A stretch of 48,669 nt of DNA from the NCBI GenBank assembly GCA_023423535.1, contig JAFAFL010000104.1, forward strand, positions 1 through 48,669, written 5' to 3'. Positions 17,881 to 26,299 of this stretch are shown here, one piece after another. Numbering within the stretch: position 1 is the first letter of the stretch; every line of letters begins with the position of its first letter. The position numbers and the translations under genes are program-made. The notes beneath the pieces were generated by a model. That model was not told the origin of the DNA. It saw only the letters and a list, made by a program, of their open reading frames with translations, and ran no database searches. Origin of the DNA: Pseudomonadota bacterium (GTDB lineage Bacteria; Myxococcota; Myxococcia; Myxococcales; Myxococcaceae).

Positions 17881-19137
17881 CTACGGCGCGAGGACGTCGA
17901 ACACGAAGCGCTGCATCCGCAGGACCTCGACGCGGGAGCGGTCGTTGTCGCCGGGGTTCTGCGTCACCGCGGAGAGGTGCGTCGTCACCCTCGCCGGCGC
18001 GCCGATGCTCATGAGGTACTTGCGCACGCCCGAGTCCAGCTCCGCGCTGCCGAGCCAGGTCGCCTCGGAGGAGAAGTGGAGCCGGTAGCCGGTGGCGTTG
18101 GGCGACTGCGACCAGGCGAAGGCGAAAGGGGATCCGGCGAGGGCCTGCTGCGGAGCCTTGACCTCGAACGCGCCCGGCACGAGCAGCGTGCGCGTGGCGC
18201 GGGTATCGCCGAGCGAGACCGCGACCTCCAGACTCCCGTTCTGCGGCAGGTCCTCTGCGCGCAGCTGCGCGTAGTAGCCGGAGTGCTCGGGCACGAAGGT
18301 CAGCGCGTGGCCCTCCAGCGTGACCTCCGCGTCGAGCGCCCACTGGCCATCCGCCATCACATCCAGGTTCGCCACCGCGAAGCCGTCCGCGAAGGTGATG
18401 CGGCCGCTGAGATCGAGCTGCGGGGCCGGCTGCTCCACCGCGGGCGCATTCACCGTGACCGTCGTCGAGACGATGCGGCGCGCGACGATGGCACGGCCCT
18501 CGTGGTCCGGTTCGTGGGTGTGCACCGCCGTCACCTCCACGCTCGCCTCCCCTTCGGTCTGCGCTGCGGAGAAGGTGAAGGCGCGCGCGTCCGGCAGCAG
18601 CTGTCCGCGCTGAGGCTCGGTGGTACCCGGAGGCGTGAGGCGCACGCCGTAGCCGGTGGCGGCGTCGGCCTCCGACCAGGAGATGGAGATCGAGTCTCCT
18701 TTGATGATTGGGCTGGCGGCAGTGACGCTGAACGCGCCGGGCAAGACGATCGTCTGGCGCGTCTCGTCGTCGCCGTCGCGCATCACCAGCTGCAGCTGGG
18801 CGCTGCTCTCACCTTCGAGAGTGAAGGACGTCTCGTAGCGGCCCGGCAGGAGCCCCGCCTCGAGCGCGTGGCCGGCGACCTCCACGGAGAGGCCGTCCGC
18901 GAGCATGCCGTCCGCGTAGAGGACGAGCCGCACCTGCGCGATCCCGTCGACCACGCGGACCTCGCCCATCGTCGAGAGCCTTCGCGCCTCGACCGGCACC
19001 GGATCCTGCACGCCGGCGTCCGGCACCGGCTGCACCACCGGCGGCGGCAGCTCCGCGCCACCACAGCCCACGCCCGAGACCGTCGAAAGGGCCAGCGCGG
19101 CCCCCATCACGAACTTCTTCCAGGTCGCCATAGCCAT
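17881..19137 (-). CDS. Lipoprotein with repeated beta-sandwich domains
   Basis: A 418-residue protein. The N-terminus MAMATWKKFVMG with a hydrophobic core and the lipobox VSGVGC indicates a lipidated export signal of about 25 residues; a Pro-rich spacer follows. The mature part contains at least two repeats of a unit with a strand, ADG(M/Q)(L/W)A, a GHALxAG/FVPxxxGxYxTxL segment and a VLPGAFxVxAxxP strand, alternating with a FN3-like FxWSQS/SWSEADAATGYxVxL segment. This suggests an outer-membrane-anchored carbohydrate- or protein-binding surface lipoprotein. The start has GGAGGG upstream. I recognise no family by name. It follows tatD on the same strand after 79 bp. Confidence 0.7.
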   Translation of the reverse strand: MAMATWKKFVMGAALALSTVSGVGCGGAELPPPVVQPVPDAGVQDPVPVEARRLSTMGEVRVVDGIAQVRLVLYADGMLADGLSVEVAGHALEAGLLPGRYETSFTLEGESSAQLQLVMRDGDDETRQTIVLPGAFSVTAASPIIKGDSISISWSEADAATGYGVRLTPPGTTEPQRGQLLPDARAFTFSAAQTEGEASVEVTAVHTHEPDHEGRAIVARRIVSTTVTVNAPAVEQPAPQLDLSGRITFADGFAVANLDVMADGQWALDAEVTLEGHALTFVPEHSGYYAQLRAEDLPQNGSLEVAVSLGDTRATRTLLVPGAFEVKAPQQALAGSPFAFAWSQSPNATGYRLHFSSEATWLGSAELDSGVRKYLMSIGAPARVTTHLSAVTQNPGDNDRSRVEVLRMQRFVFDVLAP

Positions 19138-19216
19138 CGAGACACCCTCCGCGGCGCGTTCGCTTCGCGCCCACGGTGGGTTGACCGGCCGGCGGCCCGA
19201 AAATGGGAAGGGCGAT

Positions 19217-20005
19217 CTACGAGAGCGAAAAACCGAAGAGTTCCGCGGCGTTGGCGCTGGTCTTGCGCGCGGCCTCTTCCGCAGAGACACCCTTCAGCTC
19301 CGCGAGCTTCTTCGCCGTCTCGATCACATGGGCAGGCTCGTTCTTGCGACCTCGGTGCGGAACCGGCGCGAGGAACGGCGAGTCCGTCTCCACCAGCAGC
19401 CGGTCCAGCGGGGCGAAGCGGGCTGCGTCCTGAAGTGCCTCGGTCTTCTTGTAGGTCAGCACGCCGGAGAGCGAGAGGTGCAGCCCGAGATCGAGGTAGC
19501 CACGCGCGGCGGCGGTGTCGCCGGTGAAGCAGTGGATGACACCGCGCGAGATGCCCGCGTTGGCGAGGATGGCGCGGCAGTCCTCGTGCGCGTCGCGGAC
19601 GTGGACGACGAGCGGCTTGCCCAGCTTCTTCGCCAGCTCGGCCTGTCGCTCCAGTGAGGCCCGCTGCACGTCCCGCGGAGAGTGGTCGTAGTAGTAGTCG
19701 AGCCCCGCCTCGCCCACCGCAGCGATCTCCGGCAGCGCGCAGAGCTCTTCGAGCGTGCGCCAGTCCTCTTCGGTACACCGCGCGGCCTCGTGCGGATGGC
19801 AGCCCATCGTCGGCACGAGGAAGTCCGGATGCCGGCGCGCGACCTCCAGCGTGGCGCCGAAGTCTCCGGGACCGTGGAACTGGCCGACGATCACCGCTCG
19901 CACGACACCTGCTGCTCGCGCGCGCGCGATGACCTCTGTCGGCTCGGGGAAGTCGCGCGGCTCGAGGTGACAGTGCGCGTCCACGAGGACCATCCCGCTG
20001 CTCAT
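19217..20005 (-). CDS. tatD: TatD-family metal-dependent hydrolase (DNase)
   Basis: A 262-residue TIM-barrel metal hydrolase. The first metal ligands are in VDAHCHLE (H11 and H13), the bridging glutamate in VGEAGLDYYYDHSP, further histidines in LVVHVRDAHED and GVIHCFTGD, and the last Asp in LLVETDSPFLAP. All are intact, and length matches the family (about 260). TatD proteins are 3'-5' exonucleases or apurinic repair enzymes. The ATG overlaps the stop of the HEAT gene by four bases (ATGA), implying translational coupling; an internal ATG four codons later is possible. The metG-to-tatD neighbourhood is common in bacteria. Confidence 0.9.
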   Translation of the reverse strand: MSSGMVLVDAHCHLEPRDFPEPTEVIARARAAGVVRAVIVGQFHGPGDFGATLEVARRHPDFLVPTMGCHPHEAARCTEEDWRTLEELCALPEIAAVGEAGLDYYYDHSPRDVQRASLERQAELAKKLGKPLVVHVRDAHEDCRAILANAGISRGVIHCFTGDTAAARGYLDLGLHLSLSGVLTYKKTEALQDAARFAPLDRLLVETDSPFLAPVPHRGRKNEPAHVIETAKKLAELKGVSAEEAARKTSANAAELFGFSLS

Positions 20006-21015
20006 TCGTAGTCCTCCAACATCGACTGAAGCTCGTCGCGCACGGAGGGATCCGTCACGCGCTCCAGGACACGCCGCACCGGTGCACGCGCCTCGTCGCC
20101 GCCGAGCAGGCAGAGACCCTCCGCCGCATCGAGCAGCACGTCCTCGGGCAGGTTCGGCTCCTCCAGCACGCGCGCCAGTTCGGGAATGACCGTCCTGTCG
20201 CCGAGCCGCCCGAGTCCTCGCGCCGCAGGTCCGCGGCAGCTGTCCTTCGGGTTGGTGAGGATCTCCAGCAGGCGCTCGCGGGCACCCGGTGCCTTCACCT
20301 CGCCGAGCAGCTCCACCGCCAACGCGCGGTCGGTGCTCCACTTCTTCTTCGTGCGCGCGAAGAGGTGCGGAATCGCGGCGGTGTCTCCGAGCTTCGCCCG
20401 CGCGCCGGCGGCCTGGGTGCGCTCGAACGCGGGCAGGAGAAAGCGGTTGAAGAGCTTCTGGATCGCCGGCAGCGCGCGCACGTCTCCCAGCTCCGCGAGC
20501 GAACCGAGGGCGCGGAAGCGAAGGTGATCGTTGTCCAGCGCGCGCACCAGCACGTCGAGCCCGGCGCCGTGCTTCAACGCCGCCATGCCGCGCGCGGCCT
20601 CGAACTGGATCTCGAAGGACGGGTCCGCCATCGCCGCAGCGAACATCCCTCGCGACGAGGGCAGCGCGAGATCCGCAAGCTGGCCCACGGCCTCGAGCCG
20701 GACTTCGTAGTGCTTGTCCGTGAGACGCGCGCCGAGGAACGCCTCCGCCTCTTCCGGCGGGAGAGCCGCAGCGGCGAGGGCCACGCCGGCCCGGCGAACG
20801 CGCTCGTCCTTGTCGTCGAGCAGGCGCGGGATGTGCGCGCGCAGCTCCGGCGCCCGCTGCGGATCCTCCACGCACATCCGCACCAGCGACCGCGCGGCGT
20901 TGATCCGGTCCTCCATCCGCTTCGCCGTCTCGAGCACGAGCAGCACGCGCTCCCGGTCGGCTCGCCAGTCCGCAGCTGTGTTCGAGGGCGTCGGCGCGGG
21001 CACGGCCGGAGGCAT
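20002..21015 (-). CDS. HEAT-repeat protein
   Basis: A 337-residue soluble alpha-solenoid. From about residue 40 onward it shows repeated helix pairs of the HEAT/PBS-lyase type, for example PRLLDDKDERVRRAGVALA, ARLTDKHYEVRLEAVGQL, AMADPSFEIQFEAARGMA, RALDNDHLRFRALGSLAELGD and ILTNPKDSCRGPAARGLGRLGD, roughly seven or eight units. No catalytic residues are visible. Such proteins bind partners. It is wedged between metG (3 nt from its stop) and tatD (4-nt overlap), so it is co-translated with them and may assist tRNA or nucleic-acid handling, but this is inference. Confidence 0.82.
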   Translation of the reverse strand: MPPAVPAPTPSNTAADWRADRERVLLVLETAKRMEDRINAARSLVRMCVEDPQRAPELRAHIPRLLDDKDERVRRAGVALAAAALPPEEAEAFLGARLTDKHYEVRLEAVGQLADLALPSSRGMFAAAMADPSFEIQFEAARGMAALKHGAGLDVLVRALDNDHLRFRALGSLAELGDVRALPAIQKLFNRFLLPAFERTQAAGARAKLGDTAAIPHLFARTKKKWSTDRALAVELLGEVKAPGARERLLEILTNPKDSCRGPAARGLGRLGDRTVIPELARVLEEPNLPEDVLLDAAEGLCLLGGDEARAPVRRVLERVTDPSVRDELQSMLEDYE

Positions 21016-21018
21016 GCC

Positions 21019-23130
21019 CTACTTGACCTCTGCGCCCGGCGGGAGCGGCCCCGGATCGACGAGCGACAGATCCTTCCCGCCACCACCGGCGGCGAGCAAC
21101 ATCCCGCGGCTCTCGATTCCGCGCATCGTCCGCGGCTTGAGGTTCGTCACCACCACCACGTTGCGGCCGACGAGCGCCTCCGGCTCCGGGTAGGCCTCGG
21201 CGATGCCGGCGGCGATCGTCCGCGGAGTGCCCTCGCCCACGTCCACCGCGAGCTTCAGCAGCTTGTCCGCCTTGGGGATGCGCTCCGCGGAGACGATCTT
21301 GCCCACCTTCAGCGAGACCTTCTGGAAGTCCGCGTACTCGATCTCCGCGGTCGCACCGCCTGCGCCGGGAGAGGCCTGGGTGCCGGCGGGCTGCGTGGCG
21401 GGCGTGGTCTGGGTGGCGGGCGTGGCCTGCGATTCGCCGGTGCCCTGCGCTGCCTGCGCGCCCTGCTGCGGCTGGATGATCTTCTCCACCTGTTCTGCCT
21501 CCATGCGACTGATGAGTGGCGCCGGCGTCCCGATGGGCCGGCTGCGGTCGAGCAGCGGGTACTGCGCGGTGGCGAGGCGCTCGAAGGTGAGCGGCTCCGC
21601 GCCGAGCTGGTCGAAGAGCTTCTGCGCCAGCGACGGCACCACCGGCTGCAGCAGGCCCGCGAGCAGGTACACCACGTCCGCTGCGTCCGAGAGATCGCGA
21701 CGCGCGATCTCCGGATCCTTCTTCACCTGCGCCCACGGCGCCTGCGTCTGCAGGAACGCGTTGGCCGCCCCGGCGATCTCGCTGACGACCTTGAGCGCCG
21801 CGCGGTACTCGACGCGATCGAAGGCGTCGCGCACCTCGGAGGCCCGGCGAAGCGCGTCCTCCACGAGCTTGCGCCCCGGACCGTCACCGCCCGCCGCGAG
21901 CCGCTTCTCCAGCGGCCCCGCGAGCATCGACAGCGACCGGTTGGCGAGGTTGCCGACGTTGTTCACCAGCTCCGCGTTCACGCGCTGGCGGAAGTCGATG
22001 ATCGAGAGGTCGAGGTCCTCGGGACCCGCGCCGAGGCTCATCGCGTAGAAGTAGCGGAGGTAGCTCGGGTCGAGATGGTCGAGGTACGTGCGCGCGTTGA
22101 TGAAGGTGCCGCGCGACTTGGACATCTTCTCGCCGTTCACCGTCAGGTGGCCGTGCACCTGGATCCGGTCCGGCACCTTGAAGCCCGCCACCTTCAGCAC
22201 CGCCGGCCAGAACAGCGCGTGGAAGTACACGATGTCCTTGCCGATGAAGTGGACGACCTTCGTGCCGCTGTCCTTCGCCCAGTAGTCGAGCGCGCTCTTC
22301 GCTCGGCCCGTCTCCTTCGCCCACTTCTCCGTCGTGGAGATGTAGCCGATGGGCGCATCGAGCCAGACGTAGAAGAACTTGTTCTCCTCGCCCGGGATGG
22401 GGAAGCCGAAGTACGGCCCGTCGCGGCTGATGTCCCAGTCCGACAGGCCCTTCTCGAAGAAGCTGCGGAGCTGCGCCGCGATGCCGCGGTCGAGGAACCC
22501 TTCGTTCGAGATGAGCTCGCGGAGGAAATCCTCGTGCTGCGAGAGCCGGAAGAACAGGTGCGTGGAGTTGCGGCGCACCGGCGGCGTGCCGCACAGGCCA
22601 CACCGAGGGTTCTTCAGATCGGTGGGCGAGTAGGTCTTGCCGCACTTCTCACAGACGTCGCCGTACTGATCCTTCGCGCCGCAGTTCGGGCACTCGCCGC
22701 GGACGAAGCGATCCGGAAGGAAGCGTCCGTCCTTCTCGCAGTAGGTCTGCTCGATGTCGCGGCGGTCGATGTCGCCGGCATCCTTCAGCCGCCCGTAGAC
22801 GAGCTCCGCGTAGTGCCGGTTCTCGTCCGAGTTCGTGGACCCGAAGTAGTCGAAGCCCACCTCGAAGTCGGCGAAGTCCTTCCGGTGCTGGTCGTAGAAC
22901 TGCGCGACGAAGGACTCCGGCGACACGCCCTGCTTGCGCGCGTTGAGCTCGATGGGCGTCCCGTGCGTGTCGTCGGCGCAGAGATAGATCACGTCCTTGC
23001 CGCACGAGCGCAGGAACCGGACGTAGATGTCGGTCTGCACGTACTCCACCAGGTGGCCCAGGTGGATGGAGCCGTTGGCGTACGGCAGCGCGCTGGTGAC
23101 GAGGATGCGCTCTCTCTGTTGCTCGGACAT
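21019..23130 (-). CDS. metG: Methionyl-tRNA synthetase with C-terminal tRNA-binding domain
   Basis: A 703-residue class I synthetase that charges tRNA-Met. The HIGH-like motif is in PYANGSIHLGHLVEY (about 16-30), the zinc-knuckle region has CPNCGAKDQYGDVCEKCG and CGLCG, and the KMSKS motif is in GEKMSKSRGT (about 334). A Gln/Thr/Ala-rich linker (about 560-595) leads to a C-terminal Arc1p/Trbp111-like tRNA-binding domain that begins YADFQKVSLKVGKI. This is the long form with dimerising tRBD. The ATG at 23128-23130 gives the family N-terminus. It is the centre of the minus-strand block holB-holA-membrane protein-metG-HEAT-tatD. Confidence 0.96.
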   Translation of the reverse strand: MSEQQRERILVTSALPYANGSIHLGHLVEYVQTDIYVRFLRSCGKDVIYLCADDTHGTPIELNARKQGVSPESFVAQFYDQHRKDFADFEVGFDYFGSTNSDENRHYAELVYGRLKDAGDIDRRDIEQTYCEKDGRFLPDRFVRGECPNCGAKDQYGDVCEKCGKTYSPTDLKNPRCGLCGTPPVRRNSTHLFFRLSQHEDFLRELISNEGFLDRGIAAQLRSFFEKGLSDWDISRDGPYFGFPIPGEENKFFYVWLDAPIGYISTTEKWAKETGRAKSALDYWAKDSGTKVVHFIGKDIVYFHALFWPAVLKVAGFKVPDRIQVHGHLTVNGEKMSKSRGTFINARTYLDHLDPSYLRYFYAMSLGAGPEDLDLSIIDFRQRVNAELVNNVGNLANRSLSMLAGPLEKRLAAGGDGPGRKLVEDALRRASEVRDAFDRVEYRAALKVVSEIAGAANAFLQTQAPWAQVKKDPEIARRDLSDAADVVYLLAGLLQPVVPSLAQKLFDQLGAEPLTFERLATAQYPLLDRSRPIGTPAPLISRMEAEQVEKIIQPQQGAQAAQGTGESQATPATQTTPATQPAGTQASPGAGGATAEIEYADFQKVSLKVGKIVSAERIPKADKLLKLAVDVGEGTPRTIAAGIAEAYPEPEALVGRNVVVVTNLKPRTMRGIESRGMLLAAGGGGKDLSLVDPGPLPPGAEVK

Positions 23131-23167
23131 GACGGGTGACGCCTCTTCTTCAGCAGGTACGACGGAT

Positions 23168-23671
23168 TCAGCGGATGACGGTCGGGGTCGAAGCGTTGGC
23201 GAAGGCCGCCTTCACCTCGGGCTTGTTGAGGACGACGAGCGCCCAGATGCCGATGGGCAGGCCGATGCAGCAGCAGGGGCCGAAGCAGGGGATCATCGCC
23301 ACGATCGCGGAGGCCATGGCGAGCCCGTACTTGCGCAGGTTCATCATCTGGATCGCGCCGTAGATGACGAGACCCGAGGTCAGCAGCACGAGGAAGTTCG
23401 AGAACACGCCGAGGCTCTGCGACGCGCCCATCATCTGCTTCGCGAACGGCGGCAGGTTCGGGTCGGCGAGCACCTGCTGCATCGCCGCCTCGTTCGTTCC
23501 CGCCAGCGCCTGCACGATGCCGAGCAGCGCCATCAGCACGCCGATGCCGCCGGTGATGATGAGGAAGATCGCGGGCAGCTTCACACTCTCGCGCGCGTCC
23601 GGTCCCGGCGGCGGGGCGGGCGTTCCGTAGGGCGGCGGCGACTGCGGCGGTTGCGGCGGAAACTGATCCAT
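23168..23671 (-). CDS. Membrane protein of unknown function
   Basis: A 167-residue protein. The N-terminal ~35 residues are Pro/Gln-rich and cytosolic-looking; then come transmembrane helices at about 41-62, 91-108, 115-130 and a Cys/Pro-containing helix PCFGPCCCIGLPIGIWALVVL (about 130-150). The last ~15 residues, NKPEVKAAFANAST, form a short tail. Architecture resembles small bacterial proteins with a Pro-rich head and a four-helix DUF-type membrane domain; no enzyme motif is seen. The start was placed at MDQFPP because GAGGAGGGG precedes it. It ends 37 bp before the metG start and likely shares its transcript. Confidence 0.72.
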   Translation of the reverse strand: MDQFPPQPPQSPPPYGTPAPPPGPDARESVKLPAIFLIITGGIGVLMALLGIVQALAGTNEAAMQQVLADPNLPPFAKQMMGASQSLGVFSNFLVLLTSGLVIYGAIQMMNLRKYGLAMASAIVAMIPCFGPCCCIGLPIGIWALVVLNKPEVKAAFANASTPTVIR

Positions 23672-23794
23672 GGCTCCCCTCCTCTTTCGGTTCGTTGGGG
23701 CCACGGGAAGGCCCCGGCACCTGCGCTCCGCGTCTCGCGGGCAGGTGGTTTCAGAAGGCGGCGGACACTAGCAGCGGGGAGGGGGCGTGCAACC

Positions 23795-25144
23795 TCAGCG
23801 AGCGGAGGAGCGCTTTGAGGCAACGCCGTGCACGAGCAGCGCCTCCAGCACGAGCTTCGAATCTCCGCCGCTCTTCAGCTGCAGGTCCGCGTCCGCGCAG
23901 GCGATGAGCGCGTCGATCAGCTCCCCGCGCTCGTACTTCCCCGCCGCTTCCGCTGCCTTGTAGGCCGCGTAGGGGTGCGGAACCTTGCGGCCCGCCGCCT
24001 TCGCCTCGCGCTCGATGTGCGGAAAGATCTTCGCCTCGAACTCTCGCGAGCTCATCCGGAACGGGCCCTTCACGAACTGCGCGACCCGCTCCCGTCCCTC
24101 GAGCAGCTGGCGGAATGCGCTCGCCACACCGGGCAGCAGCTGCAGTCCGTGCTTCTCCTGCGCGATGGCCTCCCGCACCACCGCCAGCGCCGCGGTGAGG
24201 TTGCGCTCCTTGATCGCGTCCTGCAGCTCGCCGAACTCGTCCTCGCGCGAGTGCGACACGAGGAGCTTCACGTCCTCGACCGTGATCGTCGGCCGCTCCG
24301 CGTACGCGGCGAGCTTCTCCAGCTCCGACTGCAGCGTGCGCATGTTCCCGCCCACGCGCTCCTTCAGCTCCGCCTCCGCCTTCGGGTCGAGCCGCTTGCC
24401 GGTGCCGCGCAGGAACTCGTCCACCGCCTCGCGCAGATCGAGGTTCTTGTACGACCCGCCCCAGCCCTTCCCGGTCCGGGCCACCTCGCGCTGCAGGTGC
24501 TTGCCGCGCTTCTTCGCGATCGCAACCAGCGGGTTCTTCGCGTCCACCTCGGTAGACGCGAGCACCAGCGCGTGTCCCGGCGGCACGCCCTTTTCGAACA
24601 GGTCCACCAGCGCGGTCACGTCGCTCTCCGGCGCGGTGATGCCCTCCTCGCGGCAGAAGGCAGCGACCTCGGAGAGGAACTGCACGTCCGCCTCGCCGAG
24701 CTGCACGTTGAGCTCTTCCTCCCACGCCTCACGCGAGGGCGCACCGGACGCCGACGGATCGAGCTCGTTCACGCCCCACCCCGCCCTTGCCGCAATGGCG
24801 AGGATCCGCCGCGCCGCCTCCTTGCGCCGGTTCGCCTTCCACGCGTCTCTTGCCCGCGCCAGCGCATCCTCCTTGCCCTTCTTCGGCGCGAGGAACTCGG
24901 GGTCCTTCACCAGCACGACCTTCGGGCCGGGGAAGAGCGGCATCGTCGCCAGCTCCTGCGCGATCTCCCTCGGCGAGGCGCCATCCATCAGTGCGAGGTT
25001 CAGCCCTACCGACGCGCCGGGCACCAGCCGCTTCACCAGCTCGTCGGCCGTCTTCCGCACGAGGAACTCCTCGCCGGAGATGAGGTAGAGCGGCGCAGGT
25101 CCTCCCGCGAGCGCTTCGTCGATCACGTCGTCACCGGTGCTCAC
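23795..25144 (-). CDS. holA: DNA polymerase III delta subunit (HolA)
   Basis: A 449-residue clamp-loader subunit that opens the sliding clamp. The N-terminus APLYLISGEEFLVRK is the delta signature, followed by the FPGPKVVLVKDPEFL strand. A charged segment (about 115-185) extends the family's usual ~340 residues. The LDPKAEAELKERVGGNMRTLQSELEKLAAY segment and SREDEFGELQDAI match the central helical domain; the C-terminal collar domain ends the protein. The start is GTG with GGGGAGG upstream, overlapping the holB stop by four bases (GTGA), so the two subunits are translationally coupled. Confidence 0.88.
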   Translation of the reverse strand: MSTGDDVIDEALAGGPAPLYLISGEEFLVRKTADELVKRLVPGASVGLNLALMDGASPREIAQELATMPLFPGPKVVLVKDPEFLAPKKGKEDALARARDAWKANRRKEAARRILAIAARAGWGVNELDPSASGAPSREAWEEELNVQLGEADVQFLSEVAAFCREEGITAPESDVTALVDLFEKGVPPGHALVLASTEVDAKNPLVAIAKKRGKHLQREVARTGKGWGGSYKNLDLREAVDEFLRGTGKRLDPKAEAELKERVGGNMRTLQSELEKLAAYAERPTITVEDVKLLVSHSREDEFGELQDAIKERNLTAALAVVREAIAQEKHGLQLLPGVASAFRQLLEGRERVAQFVKGPFRMSSREFEAKIFPHIEREAKAAGRKVPHPYAAYKAAEAAGKYERGELIDALIACADADLQLKSGGDSKLVLEALLVHGVASKRSSAR

Positions 25145-26208
25145 GCCGCCTCCCCCCGCTCCTTCGCCAGCGACAGGAGCATCGCCTCGAGCTGCAACCG
25201 CGCGTTCGCGTTGCGCACCGAGATGAGCTCGCGCTTCTCCACGATCAGCGCGTGACGCCGATGCAGCTGCGCGTCCGGCCACTTCGACGCGGCCTGCTGC
25301 AGCAGCTCCGGAAGATCCGCGTTCGCCACCTCGGTGCCACCGGCGCGCACGACCGCCACGTCCCGCGTCCACAGCTCGAGGATTGTCAGCGCCTCCTCTG
25401 CCTCGTCGCGTCCACCGCTCGGCGCCCACTTCTCCGCGAAGCCGAGCAGCGTCCGCGCGTCCGCAAAGTTCAGCGCCTCGAAGTCCGAGATGACCTCCTT
25501 GCGCTTCTCCAGCATCGCCGGCTTCAGCTCCAGCGAGCGCGCCAGACTCCCACCCGCCAGCGCCGCCGCGAGCCGCGCGGTCTGCTCGTCGATCTTGCCC
25601 TTGCCCTTTTGCGGCGCGGCCTCGATCACCTTGCGCGCGATGAGCTCCGGCGGCAGCGGCCCGAACTGCACGCGCATGCAGCGGCTGCGGATCGTCGGCA
25701 GCAGATCGTCCGGGTGCGCGGCGAGCATCACGATCACCGTGCCCGGCGGCGGCTCCTCCAGCGTCTTGAGGAACGCGTTCTGCGCCTGCTCGTTCATCAT
25801 CTCCGAGCTGGCGATGATCAGCACCCGGTGCGCGCCCTCGAGCGGCTTCAGCGCCAGGCGCTCCTGCAGCGCGCGGATCTGATCGACGCGGATGTACTTC
25901 GACGGCGTGTGCGTGAAGTCGCTGCGCCCCGCGAGCTTCCGAGCGATGAGCTCGAGCTCCGGCATCAGCCAGTGCACGTCCGGATGCGCGCGCTTCGGGA
26001 TGCGCACGCAGGCGCTGCACGTCCCGCACCCGAGCCCCGGCTTCTCGGAACAGAGGATCGCCTGCGCGAGCCCGACGGCCGCGAGCTCCTTGCCCACGCC
26101 CTCCATCCCAGCAAACAGCCAGGCGTGATGGATGTGGGGAAAGCCCTTCAACGCAGAGCGCAGCGCCTCCACCGCCTTCGCCTGTCCCTCTACGTCCGAG
26201 AGCGCCAT
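25141..26208 (-). CDS. holB: DNA polymerase III delta-prime subunit (HolB)
   Basis: A 355-residue AAA+ clamp-loader subunit. GQAKAVEALRSALKG and HAWLFAGMEGVGKELAA form the P-loop region, but the expected Ser/Thr after GK is Glu, in keeping with delta-prime subunits that do not hydrolyse ATP. Four cysteines (CSEKPGLGCGTCSACVRI) make the zinc finger; NAFLKTLEEPPPGTVIV and PTIRSRCMRVQF (sensor 1 and SRC motif) are intact. The ribosome site is weak, but MALSDVEGQ is the family-typical N-terminus. It is followed by holA with a 4-nt overlap. Confidence 0.92.
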   Translation of the reverse strand: MALSDVEGQAKAVEALRSALKGFPHIHHAWLFAGMEGVGKELAAVGLAQAILCSEKPGLGCGTCSACVRIPKRAHPDVHWLMPELELIARKLAGRSDFTHTPSKYIRVDQIRALQERLALKPLEGAHRVLIIASSEMMNEQAQNAFLKTLEEPPPGTVIVMLAAHPDDLLPTIRSRCMRVQFGPLPPELIARKVIEAAPQKGKGKIDEQTARLAAALAGGSLARSLELKPAMLEKRKEVISDFEALNFADARTLLGFAEKWAPSGGRDEAEEALTILELWTRDVAVVRAGGTEVANADLPELLQQAASKWPDAQLHRRHALIVEKRELISVRNANARLQLEAMLLSLAKERGEAA

Positions 26209-26261
26209 GTGCCGCGGTTGATCACCCGCCAGGCGGACGGAAGTCAACCGCGGCCTTGACC

Positions 26262-26290
26262 TTGACCCCTCGCGTCGCGCGCCGGAGAGT
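26262..26290 (+). promoter_or_regulatory. Candidate promoter of the MscS-cNMP gene
   Basis: TTGACC (26262-26267) and GAGAGT (26285-26290) are 17 bp apart in the divergent gap between holB and the channel gene. The -35 is strong and the -10 is poor. The sequence CGGCCTTGACCT occurs twice here (from about 26251 and 26296), and the second copy contains the TTG start. Confidence 0.3.
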
Positions 26291-26299
26291 GCGCCGGCC

